Shown here: positions 27,078 through 36,634 of the stretch, in pieces
How the letters are laid out: each line of letters opens with the position of its first letter
How positions within the stretch are numbered: position 1 is the first letter of the stretch
Made by a program: the position numbers and the translations under genes
Origin: Actinophytocola sp.
GTDB taxonomy: Bacteria; Actinomycetota; Actinomycetes; Mycobacteriales; Pseudonocardiaceae
Assembly: GCA_009377475.1 (NCBI GenBank)
Contig: WHTY01000045.1
Coordinates: forward strand, 1 to 37,274
Direction: 5' to 3'
Length of the DNA stretch: 37,274 nt
Notes under the pieces: model-generated
What the model was told of the DNA's origin: nothing
Seen by the model: the letters and a program-made list of their open reading frames with translations, nothing else
Database searches by the model: none

Positions 27078-30023
27078 GTGCCACGCCTCGTCCCGCGCCC
27101 CCTGCTCCGGCTCGTCCCGCACGGTCGCCGCGCCCGCATCACCGCCGCAGCGATAGTGGTCGCCGTCCTCGGCGCGTTGCTCGTGGTGTTCACCACGTCA
27201 GGGGACGACGACGCGCCCGCCGTGATGACCCACGAGGAGTTCGTCGAAGTCCCCACCGCGCCGGGATCGCCGTCCCAGGAGCGGCTGGACACCACGCTGT
27301 ACGTGCCCGAGACCGCGCGCGAGACACCGGCGCCCGCGATCCTGCTCCCCCACGGCTTCGGCGGCAGCAAAGACAGCGTCGCCAGCGACGCCAAGGAACT
27401 CGCCGAGCGCGGGTTCGTGGTGCTCGCCTACACCGCACGCGGGTTCGGCCGCAGCACCGGCATGATCGCGCTCAACGATCCGGACGCCGAAGTCGCCGAC
27501 GCGAGCGAACTGCTCGACTACCTGTCCGCGCAACCGACCGTACAACGCGACGCCGACAACGACCCGCGGGTCGCCGTCACCGGGTCGTCCTACGCGGGCG
27601 CGCTGGCGCTGCTGCTCGCGGGCACCGACGAGCGCGTGGACGCCATCGCGCCGGTGATGACCTACCACGACCTCGCGCAGTCCCTGTTGCCGAACGCGGC
27701 GCGACACGGCCGGTTCGATCCCCCCTCACCAGCGCGGATGCTCACCACAGACGACGGCGTGTTCAAGGAGGGCTGGGCCGGTGTGCTGTTCTCCGGCGGT
27801 CTCGGTGCGGGCAGCATCGGCGCGACCAGCGACGCGCCCGAGCCGGGCACCGAGGAGGACGACGTCGGCACGGCGGATCCCGCCGCGGGAGCGTCGGGCG
27901 GTTCGGGATCCGACCCGGCGGCGCAGGGCGGTTCGGGTTCCCGACCGGACGCGCCGGGGGCGCAGCCGTGCGGCAGATTCGCACCGCAGATCTGCGCCGC
28001 CTACAGCGACCTGGCGCGCGATGGCGAGGCGTCCGCCAGCACGCGTGCGCTGTTGGAGCGCGTATCCCCCGCCTCGGTGGCTGACCAGATCGAGGTACCC
28101 ACCCTATTGGTGCAAGGTGAGCACGACACGCTGTTCGGACTCGACCAGGCCGACGCCAACGCCCGCGACATCCACGACGCGGGCGGCGAGGTGCAGGTCG
28201 TCTGGTACGCGGGCGGGCACGACGGCGGCGGACCGGGGCCGACGTTGCGCGCTTCGATCGCGGACTGGCTGTCGTTCCGACTGAACGGGCCACGGCCACC
28301 GCAGGACAACCCGCTGCCCGCATTCCGTTACGACGTTCAGGGCACGTTCCAGGCGACGCGGGCACCCTCGGTGCGGGTGCTGGCCGCCGATCGGTATCCC
28401 GGCCTCGACCGCGACGTCCCCAAGGTCGAGCACAAGTCGGTCCAGCTCAGTGGGCGAGAACAGGTGGTGATCAACCCGCCAGGCGGGACGCCCGCCGCCG
28501 TCAGCGGCATCCCCGGGTTCGCCGGGTTGGCGGGCTCGTCGATGCAGTCGGGACTACTCAGCGTCGATCTGCCCGGCCAGTTCGCGCGGTTCAGCTCGGG
28601 CGAGTTCGAGGAGCAACTGCTGGTCACCGGGTCGTCGACGGTCCAGTTGCGGGTGACGTCGTTGCCGTGGTCCGGCGGCGCCCGCGACGCCAAGGCGCGC
28701 GGGCCGTTGTTCGTCAAGCTCTACGACGTCGGGCCGACCAGACAGCGCACCCTGCCGGGCAGCGCGGTATCGCCGATTCGCATCCCTGACCTGCGGGTGG
28801 GCGAGACCACCGAGGTGACGGTGAGCCTGCCGCCGATCGTGCGACCGGTCGCGCCGGGGCGCCGCCTGGAACTGGTGGTCGCGACCACCGATCGTGCGTA
28901 CACCAACGCGACGGAACCTGCGGCGTACCGGATCGAGTTAGCCGGATCGGGTGAGTTGTCGGCGCCTGAGGTGTCCGGCACGGCGACGACGTCGGGCTGG
29001 CCGATGTGGCAGTTGGCGGGCATCGGCGGACTCGGGCTGCTGGTGGCCGCATTGGCGGCGATCACGGCGTGGCGGCGCAGGCGCGCGGACGGCGTGGACG
29101 AGTCGCTGGCCGACGTCCCGCTCGACATCAGGGGGCTCACGAAGTCGTATCCGGGCGGCATCACCGCGGTGTCGGACCTGTCGTTCCGCACGGAAAGCGG
29201 CCAGGTGCTGGGCCTGCTCGGGCCGAACGGCGCGGGTAAGACGACCACGCTGCGAATGCTGATGGGGCTGGTCACGCCCACGTCGGGCGAGATTCGCGTG
29301 TTCGGGCACCGGGTTCGGCCCGGCGCGCCCGTGCTGTCGCGGATCGGCTCCTTTGTGGAGGGTCCGGGGTTCCTGCCGCACTTGTCCGGCGCGGCGAACC
29401 TCCAGCTGTACTGGGACGCCACCGGGCGTCCTGCCGACCGCGCGCACGTCGCGGAGGCGTTGGAGATCGCGGGGCTCGGCGACGCGGTGCACCGCAAGGT
29501 CGGCACGTACAGCCAGGGTATGCGGCAGCGGCTCGCGATCGCGCAAGCGATGCTCGGGCTGCCGGAGCTGCTCGTGCTGGACGAACCGACCAACGGGCTG
29601 GACCCGCCGCAGATCCACCAGATGCGTGAAGTGCTGCGGCGCTACGCGGCGACAGGACGCACGGTGTTGGTGTCGAGTCACCTGCTCGCCGAGGTGGAGC
29701 AGACGTCGACCCACGTTGTGGTGATGCACCGGGGCGCGTTGGTCGCGGACGGTGCGGTCGGCGAGATCGTCGCGGCGGGTGGCGAAGCGAGTTTCGTCGT
29801 CGACAAACCGGACGACGCGGTCGCCGCGCTCAACGACGTCGACGGCATCTCGGCGGTGCGAGGGGACGGCGACACGGTGCACGCCGATCTCGACGGCCTG
29901 CCCCGGTCGACGGCGGTGTCCGCGCTGGTGGCGGCCGATGTCGCGGTGGAGAACGCCGGGCCTCGGCGACGCCTGGAGGATGCGTTCCTGCGGCTGGTGA
30001 CGTCGGAAGGACAGGAGCAATGA
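27078..30023 (+). CDS. Exported S15/CocE-type hydrolase fused to an ABC transporter ATPase
   Basis: This 981-residue protein has a membrane segment (about 20-39) and an alpha/beta hydrolase of S15/CocE type. The triad is Ser171 (GSSYAG), Asp350 (GEHDTLF) and His381 (GGHDGGG). A Gly/Ser/Asp-rich insert occupies about 252-296 and a C-terminal beta-sandwich about 420-620. A second membrane helix (about 645-665) leads into an ABC ATPase with Walker A GPNGAGKT (715-722), signature YSQGMRQRLAI and Walker B LLVLDEPTNGLDP. The topology implies an external hydrolase joined to a cytoplasmic ATPase. The start (GTG 27078) has no clear ribosome-binding site. Its stop overlaps the permease ATG. Confidence 0.87.
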   Translation: MPRLVPRPLLRLVPHGRRARITAAAIVVAVLGALLVVFTTSGDDDAPAVMTHEEFVEVPTAPGSPSQERLDTTLYVPETARETPAPAILLPHGFGGSKDSVASDAKELAERGFVVLAYTARGFGRSTGMIALNDPDAEVADASELLDYLSAQPTVQRDADNDPRVAVTGSSYAGALALLLAGTDERVDAIAPVMTYHDLAQSLLPNAARHGRFDPPSPARMLTTDDGVFKEGWAGVLFSGGLGAGSIGATSDAPEPGTEEDDVGTADPAAGASGGSGSDPAAQGGSGSRPDAPGAQPCGRFAPQICAAYSDLARDGEASASTRALLERVSPASVADQIEVPTLLVQGEHDTLFGLDQADANARDIHDAGGEVQVVWYAGGHDGGGPGPTLRASIADWLSFRLNGPRPPQDNPLPAFRYDVQGTFQATRAPSVRVLAADRYPGLDRDVPKVEHKSVQLSGREQVVINPPGGTPAAVSGIPGFAGLAGSSMQSGLLSVDLPGQFARFSSGEFEEQLLVTGSSTVQLRVTSLPWSGGARDAKARGPLFVKLYDVGPTRQRTLPGSAVSPIRIPDLRVGETTEVTVSLPPIVRPVAPGRRLELVVATTDRAYTNATEPAAYRIELAGSGELSAPEVSGTATTSGWPMWQLAGIGGLGLLVAALAAITAWRRRRADGVDESLADVPLDIRGLTKSYPGGITAVSDLSFRTESGQVLGLLGPNGAGKTTTLRMLMGLVTPTSGEIRVFGHRVRPGAPVLSRIGSFVEGPGFLPHLSGAANLQLYWDATGRPADRAHVAEALEIAGLGDAVHRKVGTYSQGMRQRLAIAQAMLGLPELLVLDEPTNGLDPPQIHQMREVLRRYAATGRTVLVSSHLLAEVEQTSTHVVVMHRGALVADGAVGEIVAAGGEASFVVDKPDDAVAALNDVDGISAVRGDGDTVHADLDGLPRSTAVSALVAADVAVENAGPRRRLEDAFLRLVTSEGQEQ

Positions 30024-31039
30024 GCGCGGACAAAGAGACAGGCAGGGTTTCGGGCGGAGCGTCGGGCGCGTCAGACACCGCTGCGGTGTCCGGCGACGAG
30101 GCGCGGGCCGCGCACGTCGATCACGGCGTACACACCGACCCGGCGGCCTTGGTGGAGTTCAGCAGCGCCGCCGAGCACGAGCACGCCGCGTCAACGCCGT
30201 CAGGTGCGGTGACCGGGTACGACGCCCAGCGCACGCTGCCGTTCGGCGTCGAGCTGCGCCGCCAGTTCCGCCGTCGCCGCACGCATTTGGTGCTCGGTCT
30301 CGCGGTTGTGGTGCCGTTGTTGCTGGTGCTCGCGTTCGAGCTGGGCAGCGACAACCCGGATCGGCGCTCTGGCGGGTTCATCGACCTCGCGACGGTCAGC
30401 GCGCCGAACTTCGTCGTGGTGACGCTGTTGGTGTCCGGGTCGTTCCTGTTGCCGATGGTCGTCGCGTTGTTCTTCGGGGACACCGTGGCGAGCGAGGCGT
30501 CATGGTCGAGTCTGAAGTACCTGCTGGCGATTCCGATTCCCCGGCTTCGGCTGCTGCGGCAGAAGGCGCTGGTCGCGGGGGCGTTGTCGGCGTTGGCGCT
30601 CACGGTGTTGCCCGGCGTCGCGCTGCTCGCAGGGGTGATCTGGTACGGCGCGGACGCCGCGATCAGCCCGACCGGCGAGTCGGCGTCGTTCGGTGTGAGC
30701 GTGGTGAACCTGCTGCTCGCGGTCGCCTACATCGTGGTGCAGTTGAGCTGGGTCGCCGGCGTGGCGATGTTCTTGAGCGTGTCGACCGACGCGCCGCTCG
30801 GCGCTGTCGGCGGAGCGGTCTTGGCGACGATCATTTCGCTGATGCTGGACCAGATCACCGCCCTGGAAGACCTGCGCGTCGTGCTGCCGACGCACCACGC
30901 ACGCGCCTGGACGGATCTGCTCGCCGCCGACGTCGACTGGTCCGCCATGGCCGACGGCGCGTTCACGTCCCTGGCCTACGCCACGGTGTTCGGCGTGCTG
31001 GCTGCCCGAGCCTTCGCGCGGAAAGACGTGACCAGCTAA
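30020..31039 (+). CDS. ABC transporter permease
   Basis: The 339-residue protein begins with a long hydrophilic N-terminus (about 1-85, rich in Ala/Gly/Asp/His). About six membrane helices follow, among them THLVLGLAVVVPLLLVLAFE, NFVVVTLLVSGSFLLPMVVA and LLAVAYIVVQLSWVAGVAMF. It resembles ABC-2 family permeases. ATG overlaps the ATPase stop (ATGA), so synthesis is coupled. It completes a transporter with the fused hydrolase-ATPase; the substrate and direction are unknown, though ABC-2 permeases usually export. A family B repeat array lies directly downstream. Confidence 0.87.
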   Translation: MSADKETGRVSGGASGASDTAAVSGDEARAAHVDHGVHTDPAALVEFSSAAEHEHAASTPSGAVTGYDAQRTLPFGVELRRQFRRRRTHLVLGLAVVVPLLLVLAFELGSDNPDRRSGGFIDLATVSAPNFVVVTLLVSGSFLLPMVVALFFGDTVASEASWSSLKYLLAIPIPRLRLLRQKALVAGALSALALTVLPGVALLAGVIWYGADAAISPTGESASFGVSVVNLLLAVAYIVVQLSWVAGVAMFLSVSTDAPLGAVGGAVLATIISLMLDQITALEDLRVVLPTHHARAWTDLLAADVDWSAMADGAFTSLAYATVFGVLAARAFARKDVTS

Positions 31040-31040
31040 C

Positions 31041-31250
31041 CCGCGAGTCACACCCTATTCTGCGCGAGTCACACCCTAATCGCCGCGAGTTTCACCTTAG
31101 CCAGCGCGAGTTTCACCGGAACTGAGAACACGCGCCACGGGATCGCTGAACACAGCGCACCGTAAGTCGGGACTCGCGACACCAGAACGCGGAACTCGCG
31201 CGGACTAAGGTGAGACTCGCGGCCGATACGGTGAGACTCGCGGCGGGGCG
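31041..31250. repeat. Family B ~21-bp repeat array, head-to-head, 3' of uvrB
   Basis: Forward units begin GCGAG at 31043, 31064, 31085 and 31106 (period 21) and read GCGAGTCACACCCTA or GCGAGTTTCACC. Inverted units end CTCGC at 31173, 31195, 31216 and 31237 (period 21-22). The centre contains a CGCTG-AACA-CAGCG hairpin (about 31144-31157). CGTAAGTCGGGACTCGC at about 31161-31177 also appears, inverted, in the uvrA array. It fills the whole spacer between the convergent permease and uvrB genes. No ORF is credible here. Confidence 0.8.
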
Positions 31251-31255
31251 GCGGG

Positions 31256-33415
<2,160 letters not shown>

Positions 33416-33482
33416 GTCCCCAGCGTAGGCGCGCCCCCCGACAATCTGCCGCGCGCCTGCTCACTGCGGCAGGATGAAGGCC

Positions 33483-33995
33483 ATGGCAGCGCATCCGCCC
33501 AAGGTAGAAGTCTTCGATCTCGATACCCACACCAACATCGACCCGAAGCACATTCGCCGCGACGTCGACGAGTTCCGCGTCGAGCCGTTCGGCCTGTACA
33601 TGGCGCGACCGACGCCTGGCAGGCGGCAGTTTCACTACATCGAGTCGTGGTTGCTGCCGGAACAGGGCTTGCGGGTGACCGACTTCTGGTTCACCGAGGG
33701 ACACGAGCGGGATCAGGACTTCTACCTGGACGTCGTGCGCGTGGAACGCGGCGAGCGGCAGTGGCGCACCCGCGACCTGTACCTGGACATCGTGCTGCGC
33801 ACCGGCAAGGACACCACCGTCCTCGACGCCGACGAACTGCTGGCGGCGAGCCACGCCGGGCTGATCGACGACGCCGACACGCTGTTCGCGCTGGGTACGG
33901 CGTTCTCGACAGTGGACGCGCTGGCCCGGCACGGTCACGACCTGCACCGCTGGCTGGCGACGCAGGGTGTAGAGCTGTCGTGGCGGCGGCGATGA
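33483..33995 (+). CDS. DUF402 domain-containing protein
   Basis: The ~170-residue protein PPKVEVFDLDTHTNIDPKHI...MARPTPGRRQFHYIESWLLP...HERDQDFYLDVVRVERGERQ is a clear DUF402 member (FomD-like/Ntdp-type beta-barrel). Known relatives hydrolyse nucleoside diphosphates or nucleotide-linked intermediates with divalent metal; acidic residues in DQDFYLDV and RDLYLDIV fit the metal site. ATG 33483 is preferred, with AGGA eight bases upstream; ATG at 33474 is the alternative. The stop overlaps the ATG of the methyltransferase (ATGA). It is divergent from uvrB. The specific substrate is unknown. Confidence 0.87.
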   Translation: MAAHPPKVEVFDLDTHTNIDPKHIRRDVDEFRVEPFGLYMARPTPGRRQFHYIESWLLPEQGLRVTDFWFTEGHERDQDFYLDVVRVERGERQWRTRDLYLDIVLRTGKDTTVLDADELLAASHAGLIDDADTLFALGTAFSTVDALARHGHDLHRWLATQGVELSWRRR

Positions 33996-34789
33996 CTGAA
34001 GCAGGCTACGTCCACGGGCACCACGAGTCGGTGCTGCGGTTCCACCGCACCCGCACCGTGCACGACTCCGCCACCTACCTGCTGCCGGAGCTGCGAGCTG
34101 AGGCGTCCGTGCTGGACGTCGGGTGTGGGCCCGGCTCGATCACCGCGGACATAGCGGCGCTGGTGGCGAGCGTGACGGCGGTGGAGACGTCACCGGACGC
34201 GCTGGACGCCGCCACACGGCTGTGCGCCGAGCGGGGACTGCGCAACGTCCGGTTCCTGCACGCCGATGTGCTGGCGCTCCCGTTCGAGGACGGCGCCTTC
34301 GACGTCGTGCACGCTCACCAGGTGTTGCAGCACGTCGCCGGCCCGGTGGCTGCGTTGCGCGAGATGCGCCGGGTCTGTGCGCCGGGCGGGGTCGTCGCCG
34401 CGCGGGACGCCGACTACGCCGCGATGACCTGGTACCCGGAGCTGCCCGCGATGTCGGACTGGCGGACGGCGTATCGGCGTGCGGCGCGCGCGGAAGGCGG
34501 CGAACCCGATGCCGGACGACGCCTGCTGACCTGGGCGTTGGAGGCCGGGTTCACCGATGTCACGCCGACGACGTCGACCTGGACGTACGCCACGCCGGAG
34601 TCCCGCGCCTGGTGGGGCGGGCTGTGGGCGGACCGCGTCACGCAGTCGCGGTTCGCGGAGACGACCGCGCGGCACGGCCTGGCGACGTCCGCCGACCTGG
34701 AGCGGATGGCGGCGGCGTGGCGAGCCTGGGTGGACGAGCCCGGCGGCTGCTTCGCCGTCCTGCACGGCGAGGTTCTGTGCCGGGCGTGA
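33992..34789 (+). CDS. Class I SAM-dependent methyltransferase
   Basis: The 265-residue protein has motif I ASVLDVGCGPGSITADIAAL (SAM-binding glycine loop), an acidic residue after the second strand (VTAVETSPDAL) and motif IV AFDVVHAHQVLQHVAGP. This is typical of small-molecule methyltransferases of the UbiE/BioC type. Start ATG at 33992 overlaps the DUF402 stop, implying coupled translation. The acceptor is unknown. A perfect palindrome follows directly after the stop and separates it from coaE. Confidence 0.9.
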   Translation: MTEAGYVHGHHESVLRFHRTRTVHDSATYLLPELRAEASVLDVGCGPGSITADIAALVASVTAVETSPDALDAATRLCAERGLRNVRFLHADVLALPFEDGAFDVVHAHQVLQHVAGPVAALREMRRVCAPGGVVAARDADYAAMTWYPELPAMSDWRTAYRRAARAEGGEPDAGRRLLTWALEAGFTDVTPTTSTWTYATPESRAWWGGLWADRVTQSRFAETTARHGLATSADLERMAAAWRAWVDEPGGCFAVLHGEVLCRA

Positions 34790-34790
34790 G

Positions 34791-34853
34791 GCGGTGCGAT
34801 GAAGGGCTTCTTTCTTGCGTCAGATGCAAGAAAGAAGCCCTTCATCGCACCGC
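34791..34853. terminator. Perfect 28-bp palindrome between methyltransferase and coaE
   Basis: The arms 34791-34818 and 34826-34853 are exact inverted complements (28 of 28), with loop GTCAGAT. The arms contain GAAGGGCTTC and TTTCTTGC. The element begins one base after the methyltransferase stop and ends next to the coaE stop, filling the entire convergent spacer. The core resembles terminator-like palindromes I recall from Amycolatopsis-type genomes (from memory). It is presumably a bidirectional terminator. Confidence 0.85.
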
Positions 34854-36053
34854 TTACGGCGTCCAGCCGGTCTCGGCTGCCCAGCGCTCCGCTTTGGCGG
34901 TGACGTCGTTGAGCCACGTCTGTTTCGCCTGGGTGTAGCCGGTGTCGGCGGTGGGCTCGCCGCTTCCGGGCACGGGGGCGTGCTCGCGCTTGATGCGCGC
35001 GTACTCCGCCCTGGCGTCGGCGTCCGCGCGCAGCCAGTCCCGCAGCAGCACTGCACGTCGCGCCGCCGGGTTGTCGTCAGCAAGCACCCGCAGCGACACC
35101 GGCCGCCCCGGATCGGCGCCACCGTGCCATACGGCGTCGGGAACGGGGGACACGGCGTCGGGAACGGGGGACACGGCGTTCTGAGCGGGGGACACGGCGC
35201 GGGGGAAGCCCGCGTCGGTCAGGACGGGCGCGAGGGCATCGACGTCCTCAGCCGTGCCGACGGTGAGTTGCAGGTCGAGGACATCGCGGGCGGGCAGACC
35301 GGGCACGGCGGTCGCGCCGATGTGATCCGCACGCACTGCCCGCTCCCCCGCCACCAGCCGGATGCGGTCCAGCACGAGCCGGGCCTGCTCCTGCCACGCC
35401 GGGTCGTGCTCCACCAGCCCTCTCCCCCACGACGCGGGACGCCGCAGCCGCAGGTTCGCCTCGAACGGCACCAGCCGCTCGGACCACAGCGCGTCCACCT
35501 CCGCCCGGATGACGTCCGGCGAGCCGCTGTTGTCCAGCCAGACGTCGGCCACGGCACGACGTTGCTGCTCGTCGGCCTGCGCCGCGATGCGCGCGCGGGC
35601 GTCGACCTCCGGCATGCCGCGCGACTCGGCCAGCCGCCGCACCCGGACGTCGACGGGCGCGGCCACGATCAACACCAGGTGATACGACGGCGCGAGGTGG
35701 TTCTCCACCAGCAACGGGACGTCGTGCACCACGATGGCGTCCTCGGCGGCGCCCGCGAACAGTTCGGCGGTGCGTTCCCCGATGAGCGGGTGCACGATGC
35801 CGTTCAGCCGACCACGGGCCACCTCGTCGTTGAAGACCCGCGCCGCCATCGCCGGACGGTTCAGCGAGCCATCCTCGGCGAGCACGTCGTCACCGAACTC
35901 CGCGACGATCGCGGCCAGTCCCGACGTGCCCGGCTGGACGACCTCGCGGGCGATGGCGTCGGCGTCGATGAGCAGCGCGCCGTGTTCGGCGAGCCTGCTC
36001 GCCACGGTCGATTTGCCGGCCCCGATGCCCCCGGTCAGTCCCACGCGCAGCAT
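34854..36053 (-). CDS. coaE: Dephospho-CoA kinase fused to a GrpB (UPF0157) domain
   Basis: The 399-residue protein starts [20 protein letters not shown], the P-loop of CoaE (residues 5-16). The kinase spans about 1-200: [23 protein letters not shown] GrpB/UPF0157-like domain follows (about 212-399: [20 protein letters not shown]). This fusion is known in actinobacteria (M. tuberculosis Rv1631). It phosphorylates the ribose 3'-OH of dephospho-CoA, the last step in CoA synthesis. ATG at 36053 is chosen. Residues ~287-307 ([21 protein letters not shown]) are encoded by an inserted family A array. The protein remains in frame. Its own promoter is not obvious. Confidence 0.95.
   Translation of the reverse strand: MLRVGLTGGIGAGKSTVASRLAEHGALLIDADAIAREVVQPGTSGLAAIVAEFGDDVLAEDGSLNRPAMAARVFNDEVARGRLNGIVHPLIGERTAELFAGAAEDAIVVHDVPLLVENHLAPSYHLVLIVAAPVDVRVRRLAESRGMPEVDARARIAAQADEQQRRAVADVWLDNSGSPDVIRAEVDALWSERLVPFEANLRLRRPASWGRGLVEHDPAWQEQARLVLDRIRLVAGERAVRADHIGATAVPGLPARDVLDLQLTVGTAEDVDALAPVLTDAGFPRAVSPAQNAVSPVPDAVSPVPDAVWHGGADPGRPVSLRVLADDNPAARRAVLLRDWLRADADARAEYARIKREHAPVPGSGEPTADTGYTQAKQTWLNDVTAKAERWAAETGWTP
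35133..35195 (+). repeat. Family A 21-bp repeat, three units within coaE
   Basis: Three units start at 35133, 35154 and 35175 with perfect 21-bp phase; the first two are identical (ending GAACGGGGGACAC) and the third ends GAGCGGGGGACAC. The array measures exactly 63 bp and is read in the coaE frame as three seven-residue units. It is inserted in the GrpB domain between the segment GFPRA and [10 protein letters not shown]. Confidence 0.88.
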
Positions 36054-36110
36054 GCCGCCATTCAAACAGCCGCCGCGCGGGCCAGCGCCGTCGCCCCGAT
36101 GCTGGCCACT

Positions 36111-36151
36111 CGGTGGCCCGCACTCGCGTCTCCCACGAGTGCGGGCCACCG
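36111..36151 (-). terminator. Terminator downstream of the small gene
   Basis: CGGTGGCCCGCACTCG (36111-36126) and CGAGTGCGGGCCACCG (36136-36151) pair perfectly over 16 bp around the 9-nt loop CGTCTCCCA. It lies 67 bp beyond the stop of the small gene and 58 bp before the coaE start, so it probably ends that transcript. Confidence 0.7.
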
Positions 36152-36217
36152 GGGACTGCCAGTCGTGTCGCGTTCAGCGGTCGCAGGCGCGTGCCCCCAC
36201 ACGCCGTGGCGACCGTG

Positions 36218-36433
36218 CTACGCGGACGCGGCCGATGCCAAGACACGCTCGCGCGGAGTCGATGCACGAGCCCTGCGGCGCAGCCCAGCAAGGCTGTGCT
36301 TAGCAGGGACCAACATCGCGGAGAACCAGCTACGCCGGAACTCCATGAGCGCCTCGGCCACCGGACGATGTTCGACGCAGTGCACAAGCCCCGGCGTCCC
36401 GAGCCGGTGCCTCCCGATGTGCTTTGCTTGCAT
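36218..36433 (-). CDS. Small uncharacterised protein (71 aa) between rpsA and coaE
   Basis: The ORF starts MQAKHIGRHRLGTPGLVHCV at ATG 36431-36433, preceded by GGAGGACCG, a near-ideal ribosome-binding site. It continues EHRPVAEALMEFRRSWFSAM and ends with an Arg/Ala-rich tail. I do not recognise a family. There are two features in its favour besides the ribosome-binding site: a dedicated strong terminator 67 bp downstream, and a separate rpsA terminator upstream isolating it as its own unit. Basic composition could indicate nucleic-acid binding (speculative). It could instead be a non-coding transcript; moderate confidence. Confidence 0.5.
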   Translation of the reverse strand: MQAKHIGRHRLGTPGLVHCVEHRPVAEALMEFRRSWFSAMLVPAKHSLAGLRRRARASTPRERVLASAASA

Positions 36434-36466
36434 CGGTCCTCCATGTGGGCGATTGACTGCCGCCAA

Positions 36467-36472
36467 ACAGTA
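36467..36472 (-). promoter_or_regulatory. Possible -10 of the small gene
   Basis: TACTGT on the minus strand (36472-36467) would place a start near 36460, giving a leader of about 27 nt before ATG 36433. The -35 region is poor. Apart from this signal I see nothing in 36434-36585. Confidence 0.35.
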
Positions 36473-36585
36473 CGCACTGGTGTGAGTCGAGGCATGCAGA
36501 CACGCGGAGTGTCACCCTACAGTTCGATAACGGCCCTCATCGGGGCATTTTCGCGCGCGGCGTGCGCGTGTCGGCTGGACACAGC

Positions 36586-36622
36586 GGAAGGCCCGCCACG
36601 CACGGAGCGTGACGGGCCTTCC
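36586..36622 (-). terminator. rpsA terminator
   Basis: GGAAGGCCCG (36586-36595) pairs with CGGGCCTTCC (36613-36622). The stem continues internally as CACGC-ACGGA-GCGTG. It lies 12 bp after the rpsA stop and is the expected strong terminator for a highly expressed ribosomal-protein gene. Confidence 0.85.
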
Positions 36623-36634
36623 GACAAGTGCGGA

